This document shows positions 9,638 to 19,284 of a stretch of 64,000 nt of DNA, piece by piece. The stretch is from Burkholderia stabilis (GTDB lineage Bacteria; Pseudomonadota; Gammaproteobacteria; Burkholderiales; Burkholderiaceae). The notes beneath the pieces are model-generated. The model did not search any database and had not been told where the DNA came from. It saw only the letters and a list, made by a program, of their open reading frames with translations. Position numbers and translations under genes: made by a program. The first letter of the stretch is position 1, and each line of letters opens with the position of its first letter. The stretch lies in assembly GCF_001742165.1 (NCBI RefSeq), contig NZ_CP016442.1:3286001-3350000 (forward strand). The letters are read 5' to 3'.

Positions 9638-9871
9638 CGTCTCGTCTCCTGTCGGCCAGGGTTGGTGCGTGTGTGCGCCCCGGCGTCCGTGCGGAATGCG
9701 CACGCTGTCGTGATGGAGCGGGGGCTGGCGGTATGCTGGCGCCGCGACGCGCATTCGTCAACGACGGGCGCGGGGCGGAAGAGGGCGGAAGGGATGGCTG
9801 CCGGCGAACGGCGGGGTGAAGCGACGCGAAGCACGCGGCGACGGACGCCGCGCGCTTCGGTGAAACCGCGA

Positions 9872-10588
9872 TCAGATCGTCGCGTGCAGATGCAGATACA
9901 GGCCGGCTGCCGCGGCGCCGCCGATCAGCGGGCCGACGACGGGCACCCATGCATAGCGCCAGTCGCTGTCGCGCTTGCCGGGGATCGGCAGCAGCGCGTG
10001 CATGATGCGCGGCGACAGATCGCGCGCGGGGCTCATCGCGTAGCCGGTCGGGCCGCCGAGCGAGATGCCGATGCCGAGCACGAGCAGGCCGACGGGCAGC
10101 GCGTCGAGCGCGCCGAGGCCGACCTGCGGCGACGCGAGGTACAGCACGCCGAGGATCAGCACGAACGTGCAGATCGCTTCGGTCAGCACGTTGTGCGTGA
10201 CGCTGCGGATCGCCGGCGCCGTGCAGAACACCGCGAGCTTCAGGTCGGCATCGGCTTCTTTCGCGAAGTGCTGGCGATAGGCGAGCCACACGAGCAACGC
10301 GCCGGCCATCCCGCCGAGCATCTGCGCGAGGATGTAGCCGCCGACCTTCGACCACGCGAACTTGCCCGCGAGCGCGAGACTGATCGTGACGATCGGGTTC
10401 AGGTGCGCGCCGCTGAACGACGCGGTCACGTACACGGCGACGAATACCGCCATCGCCCAGCCCATCACGATCACGATCAGGTCCGCGCCTTTGCCCTTGG
10501 TCTTTGCAAGCAGCACGTTTGCGACCGCGCCGTTGCCGAGCAGCACGAGGATCGCTGTGCCGATGAATTCTGCAATATAAGGTGACAT
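9872..10588 (-). CDS. glpF: Glycerol uptake facilitator (aquaglyceroporin)
   Basis: A 238-residue MIP channel with six membrane helices that lets glycerol diffuse inward. The first half-helix motif reads SGAHLNPIV (NPI rather than NPA), and the second reads GYAMSPARDLSPR, where the usual NPA asparagine is serine. The aspartate after the arginine, typical of glycerol facilitators, is kept. It is last in a glpD-glpK-glpF series on the minus strand, 82 bases after glpK. Function is secure from context; the altered second NPA box is odd. Confidence 0.93.
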   Translation of the reverse strand: MSPYIAEFIGTAILVLLGNGAVANVLLAKTKGKGADLIVIVMGWAMAVFVAVYVTASFSGAHLNPIVTISLALAGKFAWSKVGGYILAQMLGGMAGALLVWLAYRQHFAKEADADLKLAVFCTAPAIRSVTHNVLTEAICTFVLILGVLYLASPQVGLGALDALPVGLLVLGIGISLGGPTGYAMSPARDLSPRIMHALLPIPGKRDSDWRYAWVPVVGPLIGGAAAAGLYLHLHATI

Positions 10589-10670
10589 GGTTGTCTCTCG
10601 TATGTCACGGCGGACTCGCGCGCGAGCGCGGTCCGCCGGTGTTGTTGTATTTCGTATGGAGGGCTGACGG

Positions 10671-12173
10671 TTACTGCGTGTCGTCGGCCCAGGCCTTCGC
10701 GGCGCGCACCGCGCGCTGCCAGCCGGCCATGCAGCTTTCGACCTGCTCCTTCGCCATCGACGGCGAGAAGCGGCGGTCGAGCTGCCACTGGTCGCGTACT
10801 TCGTCGAGGTTCTTCCAGTAGCCGATCGCGAGACCCGCGAGATACGCCGCGCCGAGCGCGGTCGTCTCGGTGATCTGCGGGCGCACCGCGTCGACGCCGA
10901 GCAGATCCGCCTGGAACTGCATCAGCAGGTCGTTCGCACTCGCGCCGCCGTCGACGCGCAGCTCGCCGATGCTGATGCCCGAATCGGCTTCCATCGCGGC
11001 CAGCACGTCGAGCGACTGGTAGGCGATCGCATCGAGCGCCGCGCGCGCGAGGTGCGCGGAGGTCGTGCCGCGCGTGACGCCGAACACCGAGCCGCGCGCC
11101 CGCGCGTTCCAGTGCGGCGCGCCGAGGCCGGCGAACGCAGGGACGAGATAGACGCCGTCGGTGTGCGGCACGCTCGCGGCGAGCGCTTCGATTTCCGCGG
11201 CCGTCTTGATGATGCCGACGCCGTCGCGCAGCCACTGCACGACCGCGCCCGCGATGAAGATGCTGCCTTCGAGCGCGTACTGCACGTCGTCGCCGATCTG
11301 CCAGGCGATCGTCGTGACGAGGTTGTTCTTCGACTCGATCGGCTTGTTGCCGGTGTTCATCATCAGGAAGCAGCCGGTGCCGTAGGTGTTCTTCACCATG
11401 CCCGACGTCGTGCACATCTGGCCGAACAGCGCGGCCTGCTGGTCGCCCGCGATGCCCGCGAGCGGGATCTTCGAGGCGAACACGGTCGTCTTCGTGTAGC
11501 CGTAGATTTCCGACGACGCCTTCACTTCCGGCAGCATGCTGCGCGGGATGTCGAGCAGTTCGAGCAGCTCGTTGTCCCACTCGCGCGTGTGGATGTTGAA
11601 CAGCATCGTGCGCGACGCGTTCGTCACGTCGGTCACGTGCAGCTCGTGCTTCGTGAAGTTCCACACGAGCCAGCTGTCGACGGTGCCGAACGCGAGCTTG
11701 CCCTGGCGCGCCTTGTCGCGCGCGCCCGGCACGTTGTCGAGAATCCAGCGGATCTTCGTCGCGGAGAAGTACGAGTCGATCGGCAGGCCGGTCTTCGCGC
11801 GCACCTTCGCTTCGAGACCCTGCTTCTTCAGCGAATCGCAGAAGTCGGCCGTGCGGCGATCCTGCCAGACGATCGCGTTGTAGACGGGCTGGCCCGTCTC
11901 GCGATCCCAGACGATCGTCGTCTCGCGCTGGTTGGTGATGCCGATCGCGGCGATCGACGTGCCGTTCAGGCCCGTGCGCGTGACGGCCTCGGCGGCGACG
12001 CCCGCTTGCGTCGACCAGATTTCCTGAGGGTCGTGCTCGACCCAGCCGGGTTGCGGGTAGATCTGTTCGAATTCCTTCTGGGCGATCGACACGATATTGC
12101 CCTGGCGATCGAACAGCATCGCGCGGGAACTCGTGGTGCCCTGGTCAAGCGCGAGGATGTACTGGTCCTGCAT
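10671..12173 (-). CDS. glpK: Glycerol kinase
   Basis: Phosphorylates glycerol to sn-glycerol 3-phosphate. At 500 residues it is standard for the FGGY family. It has the N-terminal phosphate-binding loop [11 protein letters not shown], the substrate stretch [11 protein letters not shown] and the ATP-site motif [21 protein letters not shown] 12173 ([11 protein letters not shown]) gives the normal N-terminus; the open frame upstream is non-coding. It lies between glpD and glpF. Allosteric control cannot be judged from sequence. Confidence 0.97.
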   Translation of the reverse strand: MQDQYILALDQGTTSSRAMLFDRQGNIVSIAQKEFEQIYPQPGWVEHDPQEIWSTQAGVAAEAVTRTGLNGTSIAAIGITNQRETTIVWDRETGQPVYNAIVWQDRRTADFCDSLKKQGLEAKVRAKTGLPIDSYFSATKIRWILDNVPGARDKARQGKLAFGTVDSWLVWNFTKHELHVTDVTNASRTMLFNIHTREWDNELLELLDIPRSMLPEVKASSEIYGYTKTTVFASKIPLAGIAGDQQAALFGQMCTTSGMVKNTYGTGCFLMMNTGNKPIESKNNLVTTIAWQIGDDVQYALEGSIFIAGAVVQWLRDGVGIIKTAAEIEALAASVPHTDGVYLVPAFAGLGAPHWNARARGSVFGVTRGTTSAHLARAALDAIAYQSLDVLAAMEADSGISIGELRVDGGASANDLLMQFQADLLGVDAVRPQITETTALGAAYLAGLAIGYWKNLDEVRDQWQLDRRFSPSMAKEQVESCMAGWQRAVRAAKAWADDTQ

Positions 12174-12279
12174 GTCTCTCATCTCCATCCGTGGATTTGG
12201 CTTAGTTGTGATGCGCGCCGCATGTCGGGCGGCGCGTCGGTGAGTCAACTTCGGTGAGGCAACGGCAACTACATTCGGA

Positions 12280-13803
12280 TCAGGCGTGCGGCGCGTGCGC
12301 GGCGGCGAACCAGGCGTCGACCGCGGCCGTCACGGCGTCGAGCGTGCCCGGCGCTGCGTGCAGGCCGAGCTTCGAGCGGCGCCACAGCACGTCCTGCGCG
12401 CAGGTCGCCCATTCGGCGTCGCGCAGGTAGCGCAGTTCGGCGTCGTAGATGCCGGGCGCGATTTCGGCGCCGAGATCGGCGAGCGACTTCGCACCGTCGA
12501 CCACGCGCTCCGCGCGCGTGCCGTAGGCGCGTGCATAGCGGCGGGCGAGCGCGGCGGGCAGCCACGGATGACGTTTCGCGAACGTGCCGGCGAACGCGTC
12601 GAACTTCGCGTTCGCGATGTCGCCGCCCGGCAGCGCGACGCCTGCCGTCCAGGTCTTCGCGTCGCTGCCGAGCGCGCGGCACAGCATGTCGCCGGCTTCT
12701 TCCGCGAGCTTGCGGAACGTCGTGATCTTGCCGCCGAACACCGACAGCAGCGGCGCGCCCGCGCCGTCGTCCATCTCGAGGCGATAGTCGCGCGTGACGG
12801 CCGAAGCGTTCGCGGCGTTCTCGTCTTCCAGCAGCGGGCGCACGCCCGAATAGGTCCAGTGCACGTCGGCCGGCGAGATCTTGCGCTTGAAGTAGCGGTT
12901 GATCGAATCGCACAGGTACTGCGTCTCGTCGCGATCGATCGCGACCTTCGCGGGATCGTTCGTGTATTCGACGTCGGTCGTGCCGATCAGCGTGAAGTCG
13001 TGCTCGTACGGAATCGCGAAGATGATCCGCTTGTCCGGGTTCTGGAAGATGTACGCGTGATCGTGATCGAACAGGCGGCGCGTGATGATGTGGCTGCCCT
13101 TCACGAGCCGCACGCTGTGATGCGCGCCGCGGCCGAGCGCGCCGTGCAGCACGTCGCCGACCCACGGGCCGGCCGCGTTCGCGATCGCGCGCGCATGCAC
13201 GACGCTGATCGAGCCGTCGGCGTGCTGCAGACGCGCTTCCCATGCGTCGCCGTGGCGTTCGGCGGAGACCAGCTTCGTGCGCGTCAGGATTTCGGCGCCG
13301 CGCTCTTTCGCATCCATCGCGTTCAGCACGACGAGGCGCGCGTCGTCGACCCAGCCGTCCGAATACACGAAGCCGCGCTTGATCGAGTCGATCAGCGGTG
13401 CGCCGGCCGCATGGCGGCGCATGTCGATGCCGCGCGAGCCGGGCAGCAGTTCGCGTTTCGCGAGGTGGTCGTAGAGGAACAGGCCGATGCGGATCAGCCA
13501 GGCCGGACGCAGGTTCGGCATGTGCGGCATCACGAAGCGCAGCGGCCACATGATGTGCGGCGCCGCGCGCAGCAGCGTCTCGCGTTCCTGCAGCGCCTTG
13601 CGCACGAGCCCGAACTCGTTGTACTCGAGATAGCGCAGACCGCCGTGAATCAGCTTCGTGCTGGACGACGACGTGTGCGACGCGAGATCGTCCTGCTCGC
13701 AGAGCATGACCGACAGGCCGCGGCCGGCCGCATCGCGCGCGATCCCCGCGCCGTTGATGCCGCCGCCGACGACGAGCAGATCGTAGCGATTCGGTTGGGT
13801 CAC
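12280..13803 (-). CDS. glpD: Aerobic glycerol-3-phosphate dehydrogenase
   Basis: An FAD-dependent, membrane-associated enzyme that oxidises glycerol 3-phosphate to dihydroxyacetone phosphate and feeds quinone. The 507 residues begin with the dinucleotide-binding motif [20 protein letters not shown], followed by [13 protein letters not shown] and, late, [14 protein letters not shown], both classic GlpD signatures. The start codon is GTG at 13803, with AAGGA about 8 bases ahead. Symmetric TTCG/CGAA-rich sequence lies upstream and probably binds GlpR. It is first in the glpD-glpK-glpF series. Confidence 0.97.
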   Translation of the reverse strand: MTQPNRYDLLVVGGGINGAGIARDAAGRGLSVMLCEQDDLASHTSSSSTKLIHGGLRYLEYNEFGLVRKALQERETLLRAAPHIMWPLRFVMPHMPNLRPAWLIRIGLFLYDHLAKRELLPGSRGIDMRRHAAGAPLIDSIKRGFVYSDGWVDDARLVVLNAMDAKERGAEILTRTKLVSAERHGDAWEARLQHADGSISVVHARAIANAAGPWVGDVLHGALGRGAHHSVRLVKGSHIITRRLFDHDHAYIFQNPDKRIIFAIPYEHDFTLIGTTDVEYTNDPAKVAIDRDETQYLCDSINRYFKRKISPADVHWTYSGVRPLLEDENAANASAVTRDYRLEMDDGAGAPLLSVFGGKITTFRKLAEEAGDMLCRALGSDAKTWTAGVALPGGDIANAKFDAFAGTFAKRHPWLPAALARRYARAYGTRAERVVDGAKSLADLGAEIAPGIYDAELRYLRDAEWATCAQDVLWRRSKLGLHAAPGTLDAVTAAVDAWFAAAHAPHA

Positions 13804-13833
13804 CTGCTGTCCTTATCGTCTGATGGAAATGGG

Positions 13834-13896
13834 CGAACACGAAATGTTCGGATTCGAAATTTAACGAACGAAATCGAAAAAGTAAAGTTCGAAAAA
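13834..13896. promoter_or_regulatory. Putative GlpR operator region upstream of glpD
   Basis: A perfect inverted repeat CGAACA-N5-TGTTCG (13834-13850) is followed by more TTCGAA/CGAACG half-sites to ~13896. GlpR operators in other proteobacteria are built from TGTTCG/CGAACA half-sites, and glpR lies about 1 kb away. The exact boundaries are inferred. Confidence 0.55.
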
Positions 13897-13965
13897 GCGG
13901 GGCCAGTAGCGCACGGCGCGATCCCGGACGATACTGACGGAATCGACCGTTTCGCGAGGTGAATC

Positions 13966-14334
13966 ATGCGTATTGGGATGTGGGCCGGCGTGGGCGCCGT
14001 CCTTCTGGCGGGGTGCAGCGCGGGGATGCCGCCGCTCGCCGGCAACTGGCGGGCGCCGTCGTTCGTCGACCTGCAGACGTCGTGCGGCGGCGCGGCGCGC
14101 GACTGGGGCGCGGACGCGCAGCCGGTCTATTCGACGCTGTACGACGCGTACGTGGCGAAACGGTATCGCGGGCTGACCGAAACGAACTATTGTGCGTTCG
14201 TAAACGAACTTTCGACGCGCTATGCGGCGCCCGACGCGGCGGCGCGCGCCGGCTGGATCGCGTATTTCAACGGCGCACGCGCGCAGGCCATCAGCTGGCG
14301 GGCGGCGGTCGATCCGACGCTGCGCGGCGGCTGA
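13966..14334 (+). CDS. Small lipoprotein, unknown function
   Basis: A 122-residue protein with a lipoprotein signal peptide (MRIGMWAGVGAVLLAGC, lipidated cysteine C17). The mature part is small, acidic-aromatic and has two further cysteines. GAGGTG just ahead supports ATG 13966. It is transcribed away from glpD and ends near a hairpin. I do not recognise a domain. Confidence 0.8.
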   Translation: MRIGMWAGVGAVLLAGCSAGMPPLAGNWRAPSFVDLQTSCGGAARDWGADAQPVYSTLYDAYVAKRYRGLTETNYCAFVNELSTRYAAPDAAARAGWIAYFNGARAQAISWRAAVDPTLRGG

Positions 14335-14371
14335 AGCCGGCTGCGCCGAACGGGCGGGAAGCGGAAACGCG

Positions 14372-14399
14372 CGCGCGGCCGGGAGTCCGGCCGCGCGTT
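14372..14399. terminator. Hairpin between convergent genes, probable terminator
   Basis: An 11-bp GC stem (CGCGCGGCCGG/CCGGCCGCGCG) with loop GAGT lies between the ends of the lipoprotein gene and the facing small gene. Only a short TT follows. Confidence 0.5.
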
Positions 14400-14428
14400 C
14401 GGGTGGTCAGGTCAGGAACGGCGGGGGT

Positions 14429-14626
14429 TCACGAGTAGCGGTACTTGATGGATCGCAGTGCGGCGTCGCCGGTCTCGGTCACGCAGTATTTGCGTCCCGA
14501 GCCGAGCCCTTCCAGGCGAACCAACTGCTGTTCGAGCAGGATGTCCAGTTCATCCCGATCCATGTCGCGCTGATCAGGCGCGTCCTTCACAAGCAATAGC
14601 GTGGCGAATTCATGCGGACTCAGCAT
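14429..14626 (-). CDS. Small conserved hypothetical protein
   Basis: 65 residues, MLSPHEFATLLLVKDAPDQ..., ending GDAALRSIKYRYS. It looks like a small winged-helix-like protein (a charged helix followed by VTETGDAALRSI, as in some PadR/MarR wings), but no function is known to me. A GGAG six bases ahead of ATG 14626 supports this start over one at 14638. It reads toward the glp genes but is separated from them by the facing lipoprotein gene. Confidence 0.7.
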   Translation of the reverse strand: MLSPHEFATLLLVKDAPDQRDMDRDELDILLEQQLVRLEGLGSGRKYCVTETGDAALRSIKYRYS

Positions 14627-14929
14627 CGTTCTCTCCATGGCATCCGGTCTGCCCGCGCGGCCGGCGCAAACGCCGACGCACGATACCCCGGGGGGTATGG
14701 CTTGGGGGGAAAAGCTGCATTCGCCGGCCCTGTGATTCGCACACGCCCTGGCACAGGCGGATCGGGCGAACGGGCCGGGGAACTGGAGTCTAGTCGAGCG
14801 CGCAGGCAACGACAAATCGTGCCCCGTTAATTTTCCGTTTGACAGCCGGGCCGCGTGCAAGCGGTCCGCTTGCGCCGCCAACTTCTTGATTTCACTTGAA
14901 GTTTCGGGTGCGGTGCAGCATCGCCGCCG
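14627..14929. other. Intergenic stretch with one CsoR-like palindrome
   Basis: 303 bases between the small 65-residue gene and the end of glpR. The only structure I see is ATACCCC-GG-GGGGTAT at 14683-14698. No coding frame here looks real. Confidence 0.6.
14683..14698. promoter_or_regulatory. ATACCCC/GGGGTAT palindrome
   Basis: A 7-bp perfect inverted repeat with a GG spacer, about 57 bases upstream of the small 65-residue gene. It resembles the TACCCC..GGGGTA operators bound by CsoR/CstR-type copper or sulfur sensors. The regulator is not in this window; the assignment is inference from the motif. Confidence 0.35.
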
Positions 14930-15709
14930 TCATTCCGCGACGTACACCTGGGTGCCGGCGGCGGCCACCGTGTCGGCCATCTCGGGCGGCAGCGGCTTGT
15001 CGGTGAACAGCGCGTGCACCTGGCTCAGGTGGCCCTGGCGCACCAGCGCCGGGCGGCCGACCTTCGAATGGTCGGTCACGAGGTAGACCGTGCGCGCGTG
15101 CTGCATGATCGCCTCGGCCACGCGCACCTCGCGCGTGTCGAAATCGCGCAGCGTGCCGTCGGCCTCGATCGCCGACGTGCCGATGATCGCGTAGTCGACC
15201 TTGAACTGGCGGATGAAGTCGATCGCGAGCTCGCCGACGATGCCCTTGTCCCACGGCCGCACGATGCCGCCCGTGATCAGCACCTCGCAGTCGGGGTAGC
15301 CGCTCATCATCGACGCGACGTTCAGGTTGTTCGTGATCACGTGCAGCCCGTGGTGGCGGTTCAGTGCGCGCGCAACTTCCTCGGTCGTCGTGCCGAGGTT
15401 GATGAACAGCGACGCCTGGTCGGGAATGTGCGACGCCGCGAGCGCCGCGATGCGCCGCTTCTCGTCGTGGAACATCCGCTGGCGCGCCGTGTACGACACG
15501 TTCTCCGAGCTGGTCGGCAGGCTCGCGCCGCCGTGGTAGCGGCGCAGCAGGTTCAGGTCGGCGAGCCAGTTCACGTCGCGGCGGATCGTCTGCGGCGTCA
15601 CCGCGAAGTGCGCGGCGAGATCGTCGACGGTCACGAAGCCGTCGCGCTGCACCCATTCGAGCAGTTCCTGCTGGCGCGCGTTGAGGGTGAGGCGGGGATC
15701 TCGGGTCAT
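14930..15709 (-). CDS. glpR: Glycerol-3-phosphate regulon repressor, DeoR family
   Basis: A 259-residue DeoR-family repressor. The helix-turn-helix lies at about residues 20-45 (VDDLAAHFAVTPQTIRRDVN), followed by the sugar-phosphate sensor domain with NLGTTTEEVARAL, ITGGIVRPWDKG and DFDTREVRVAEAI. GlpR binds glycerol 3-phosphate and represses the glp genes. ATG 15709 (MTRDPRLTLN) gives the family N-terminus; the longer frame to 15883 overlaps the promoter. It lies close to glpDKF, which supports the name. Confidence 0.92.
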   Translation of the reverse strand: MTRDPRLTLNARQQELLEWVQRDGFVTVDDLAAHFAVTPQTIRRDVNWLADLNLLRRYHGGASLPTSSENVSYTARQRMFHDEKRRIAALAASHIPDQASLFINLGTTTEEVARALNRHHGLHVITNNLNVASMMSGYPDCEVLITGGIVRPWDKGIVGELAIDFIRQFKVDYAIIGTSAIEADGTLRDFDTREVRVAEAIMQHARTVYLVTDHSKVGRPALVRQGHLSQVHALFTDKPLPPEMADTVAAAGTQVYVAE

Positions 15710-15791
15710 GGCTCGATGGTCGTGTCGTGAGACGGAGCGGGTATTGTAAGGGCGGCAACGGCGTTCGACCGGCCTGCCGGGTTCGGCTTCC

Positions 15792-15824
15792 CATGAATTC
15801 ATGCAGAAATAGCATGGATTCATG
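15792..15824. promoter_or_regulatory. Two 12-bp palindromes, 21 bp apart, between glpR and ggt-like gene
   Basis: CATGAATTCATG (15792-15803, perfect) and CATGGATTCATG (15813-15824, one mismatch to symmetry) are centred 21 bases apart, two helical turns. They lie in the divergent promoter region, 83-115 bases upstream of glpR. This is the layout of a double operator; the regulator is unknown. Confidence 0.5.
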
Positions 15825-15923
15825 TGACAAATGAATTTGTGCCATTGCACCGATCGCGCTGCAATGGCGGATTGCCCGCGCATGCGGGCGCGCGTTCATT
15901 CAGCTTTCGACGAGGTGGAACCG

Positions 15924-17564
15924 ATGACTGGCTTCAACTGGCACAACCCGTATCCGACGACCCGCATCCCGGTGTTCGCGCGCAACGTCGTGTCGACGTC
16001 GCACCCGCTCGCCGCGCAGGCCGGGCTGCGAATGTTGTGGAAGGGCGGCAACGCGGTCGACGCGGCGCTGGCCGCCGCGGCCGCGATCACGGTCGTCGAG
16101 CCCGTGTCGTGCGGGCTCGGCGGCGACGCGTTCGCGCTCGTGTGGGACGGCGAGCGGCTGTCCGGGCTCAACGCGTCAGGCGTCGCGCCGGCCGCGTGGA
16201 ACGTCGACTATTTCCGCAAGCGTCACGGCGAGGACGCGCACGGCATCGCGCACAAGCCGACGCGCGGCTGGGACACCGTCACCGTGCCGGGCGTGATTGC
16301 GGGCTGGGAAGCGCTGCACGCGAAGTTCGGTTCGCTGCCGTTCGCGGACCTGCTCGAGCCGGCGATCGAGATCGCGGAGCGCGGCTATGCGGTGCCGCCG
16401 ATCGTCGCGCACAAGTGGGCGGCTGCCGTGCCGGAGCTGCAGGGCCTGCCCGGTTTCGCGGACACCTTCATGCCGCGCGGCCGTGCGCCGCTCGTCGGCG
16501 AGCGCGTATGCCTGCCGGGCCATGCGCAGACGCTGCGCACGCTCCAGAAAGAAGGCGCGCGCGCGTTCTACGAGGGCGTGCTCGCGGAGCGCATCGCCGC
16601 GTTCTCGCGCGAAGGCGGCGGCGCGATGACCGAAGCCGACCTGCGCGCGTACCGCCCGGAATGGGTCGAGCCGATCGGCAAGCGCTTCGGCCGCCACACG
16701 ATTCACGAGATCCCGCCGAACGGGCAGGGCATCGCCGCGCTGATCGCGCTCGGCATCGCCGAGCATGCGGGCGTGACCGAATGGCCCGTCGATTCGGTCG
16801 ACTCGCAGCATCTGCAGATCGAGGCGATGAAGCTCGCGTTCGCGGACGTCTATCGCTACGTCGCCGATCCGCGCGCGATGGAGGTCACGCCCGAACAGAT
16901 GCTCGACGACGCGTATCTCGCCGAGCGCGCGAAGTTGATCGACCCCGCGCGCGCGACGCACTTCGGTGCCGGCCGGCCGCATTCGGGCGGCACGATCTAC
17001 CTGTCGGCGGCCGACGAGCGCGGCATGATGGTGAGCTTCATCCAGTCGAACTACATGGGCTTCGGCTCGGGGCTCGTCGTGCCCGGCACCGGTATCGCGC
17101 TGCAGAACCGCGGGCACGGCTTCTCGATGGACCCGGCTTCGCCGAACGTCGTCGCGGGCGGCAAGCGGCCGTTCCACACGATCATCCCGGCGTTCGTCAC
17201 CGAGGAGGTCGACGGCCGCACCGAGGCCGTGATGAGCTTCGGCGTGATGGGCGGCGACATGCAGCCGCAAGGCCACCTGCAGACCGTCGTGCGGATGCTC
17301 GGTTATGGTCAGCAACCGCAGGCCGCATGCGATGCGCCGCGCTGGAAGGTCAATCGCGATTTCACGCTCGACGTCGAGGCGACGATGAATCGCGCGACGG
17401 TCGACGCGCTCGCCGCACGCGGCCACACGATCAAGTCGATCGACGATCCTTACATGGATTTCGGCTCGGGGCAGTTCATCTGGCGTCTCGACAGGGACGA
17501 TCGCGAGCGCGGCTACGTGGCCGCGAGCGACAGCCGGCGCGACGGTCTGGCGGCCGGTTTCTGA
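15924..17564 (+). CDS. Gamma-glutamyltransferase-family protein
   Basis: A 546-residue Ntn-hydrolase of the gamma-glutamyltranspeptidase family, which cleaves itself ahead of a catalytic threonine. The large subunit shows the typical WKGGNAVDAALAAAAA and GGDAFALVWD stretches. The predicted cleavage point is HSGG/TIYLS, making T357 the nucleophile; this is GGT rather than the more usual TTH. No signal peptide is seen, so it is probably cytoplasmic, as in the YwrD-like branch. ATG 15924 follows GAGGTGG; the frame is open upstream but lacks a ribosome site. The substrate is not known. Confidence 0.9.
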   Translation: MTGFNWHNPYPTTRIPVFARNVVSTSHPLAAQAGLRMLWKGGNAVDAALAAAAAITVVEPVSCGLGGDAFALVWDGERLSGLNASGVAPAAWNVDYFRKRHGEDAHGIAHKPTRGWDTVTVPGVIAGWEALHAKFGSLPFADLLEPAIEIAERGYAVPPIVAHKWAAAVPELQGLPGFADTFMPRGRAPLVGERVCLPGHAQTLRTLQKEGARAFYEGVLAERIAAFSREGGGAMTEADLRAYRPEWVEPIGKRFGRHTIHEIPPNGQGIAALIALGIAEHAGVTEWPVDSVDSQHLQIEAMKLAFADVYRYVADPRAMEVTPEQMLDDAYLAERAKLIDPARATHFGAGRPHSGGTIYLSAADERGMMVSFIQSNYMGFGSGLVVPGTGIALQNRGHGFSMDPASPNVVAGGKRPFHTIIPAFVTEEVDGRTEAVMSFGVMGGDMQPQGHLQTVVRMLGYGQQPQAACDAPRWKVNRDFTLDVEATMNRATVDALAARGHTIKSIDDPYMDFGSGQFIWRLDRDDRERGYVAASDSRRDGLAAGF

Positions 17565-17879
17565 CGGTTCGCTTCCATTTCCCTGCGCTCGACGGGCGGC
17601 CGAATGGCCGCCCGTTTCGTTTGGTGCGACCGCTGCCGTCGAACGGGCGCAAGCGGTTCGAAGGACTCGTCTAACGATCGGCAACGGACGCCGTGGAACT
17701 GCGCTTGTCCGGTATGGTCAGTGCTCTGGAGCACGAACGTCAAAGTCCGGCTAAGATGCCAGCATGGTTCGGCCGGACCAACTCAATACAAACGCAAGTA
17801 AAACGCCGCCTGCGGGACGGTCGGCGCCTGTGCCGAAGGCATGGGCCGGCCCCCGTGCGACGACTGGGAGCGCACCACC
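17565..17879. other. Intergenic region with terminator and promoter space
   Basis: 315 bases. A terminator follows the transferase gene at 17592-17618. The rest is leader and promoter space for the ferritin-like gene, with no motif I can name. Confidence 0.6.
17592..17618 (+). terminator. Rho-independent terminator
   Basis: A 10-bp stem ACGGGCGGCC/GGCCGCCCGT with loop GAAT, then TTCGTTT, lies 28 bases after the transferase stop. Confidence 0.75.
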
Positions 17880-18707
17880 ATGGATACAAAAACGCCGCAT
17901 GTCATGCCGTGGCGAATCGAGGACATCGACCTGAACCGGATCGATCGTCAGCGTGCCGCTGCGAACGAGGATCTGCTGTTGCTGCTGTGCGCGTCGTCGT
18001 TCATCGAAAGCGGCTCGGATCTCTACACGAGCAATCTGAGCGAATTTTTCAACGACGATCCGGAAGTCTCTGCGTGGCTCAACAATGCATGGGAGCACGA
18101 AGAGTTGCAGCACGGCCGCGCGCTGAAGGCGTACATCGCGCACGTGTGGCCCGAGTTCGACTGGGATACCGCGTTCGCGAATTTCTTCGCCGAGTATTCG
18201 AAAACCTGCTCGGTCGAGGCGTTCGAGAAAACCCGCGCGCTCGAGATGGTCGCGCGCTGCGTCGTCGAGACGGGCACGGCCACGCTGTACCGTGCGATCA
18301 ACGAATGCTCCGACGAGCCCGTGTTGAAGGAAATCACCGACAACATCCGCTCGGACGAAGTGCGTCACTACAAGCACTTCTTCAAATTCTTCAAGAAGTA
18401 CAACCAGCTCGAAGGCAATGGCCGGCTCGCGGTGCTCGGCGCGCTGATGCGCCGTGTGCTGGAAATCAAGAACGAGGATTCCGAGATCGCGCTGCGCCAC
18501 GTGTTCGCGATCCGCTATCCGGATCGCGTCGGCGACAGCCAGTACAACCGCGAGCGTGCCGCGCGCATCAATTCGCTCGTGCGCCGCAACCTGTCGGCCG
18601 ACATGTGCGTGAAGATGCTGCTCAAGCCGCTCGACCTGCCCGCGAAGATCCAGCCGGGCGTTCACTATCCGCTCACGAAGATCACGCGGCACGTATTCCT
18701 GCGCTGA
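17880..18707 (+). CDS. Ferritin-like di-iron protein
   Basis: A 275-residue, mostly helical cytoplasmic protein. Two carboxylate-histidine motifs spaced as in ferritin-like di-iron enzymes are visible: WEHEELQHGRAL near residue 77 and IRSDEVRHYKHFFKFF near 160, with further glutamates in between (FEKTRALEMVARCVVETGTA). This suggests a bound di-iron centre used for oxidation or iron handling. ATG 17880 begins MDTKTPHVMPW. It stands alone between the transferase and a small unrecognised gene, and its exact reaction is unknown. Confidence 0.85.
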   Translation: MDTKTPHVMPWRIEDIDLNRIDRQRAAANEDLLLLLCASSFIESGSDLYTSNLSEFFNDDPEVSAWLNNAWEHEELQHGRALKAYIAHVWPEFDWDTAFANFFAEYSKTCSVEAFEKTRALEMVARCVVETGTATLYRAINECSDEPVLKEITDNIRSDEVRHYKHFFKFFKKYNQLEGNGRLAVLGALMRRVLEIKNEDSEIALRHVFAIRYPDRVGDSQYNRERAARINSLVRRNLSADMCVKMLLKPLDLPAKIQPGVHYPLTKITRHVFLR

Positions 18708-18777
18708 TCGCCGGGGCGCGGCCCGGCGCGCGTATGCTGCGGCTTCACCAGCCGCTTTCCACCGGAGCCACACCATC

Positions 18778-19284
18778 ATGACCGATTCCCATCGCCACGC
18801 GCTCGAACAATGGACGTTCGACGCGTGGCCGCCGGCCGTCGTCTCGCTGTTCGACGGCACCGCGCTCGAGCGTCATGCCGACATCGCCGCATCGCTGATC
18901 GTCGCGACCGGCGACGGCCAGTTGCGCACGACGCTGCTCGGCGTCGGCGAGATCTATGCGCACGATGCGCGCACGCTGCTGCTCGCGCTATGGCCGCAAT
19001 CGCGTGCGGCGCGCGCGATCGGCGAACGGCGTGCGGCCGCGTTGACGCTCGTCGCGGACGGCGCGTTCTTTCAGGCGCAATTGAGGATCGAGCCGCTCGA
19101 AGGGGACTTCGGCGGACTGGCCGGATTCGCCGCGACGATCGCGCAGGGCGATGCGCAGCGGGTCGGCTATGCGCGTCTCGCGACGGGTGTCACGTTCACG
19201 CTGGAAGGGGAGCGCGCCGCGGTGCTCGCACGCTGGCAAAGCCAGGTCGAGCACCTGCGGCGCGCGGCCGCGCGGCTTCAGTGA
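18778..19284 (+). CDS. Hypothetical protein, possible FMN-binding split-barrel fold
   Basis: A 168-residue protein with a good GGAG site ahead of ATG 18778. The pattern ([23 protein letters not shown]... and a late [16 protein letters not shown]) is compatible with a pyridoxamine-phosphate-oxidase-like split barrel, but no cofactor motif is decisive. Its stop overlaps the facing rhlE stop by about 7 bases. No firm function. Confidence 0.7.
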   Translation: MTDSHRHALEQWTFDAWPPAVVSLFDGTALERHADIAASLIVATGDGQLRTTLLGVGEIYAHDARTLLLALWPQSRAARAIGERRAAALTLVADGAFFQAQLRIEPLEGDFGGLAGFAATIAQGDAQRVGYARLATGVTFTLEGERAAVLARWQSQVEHLRRAAARLQ

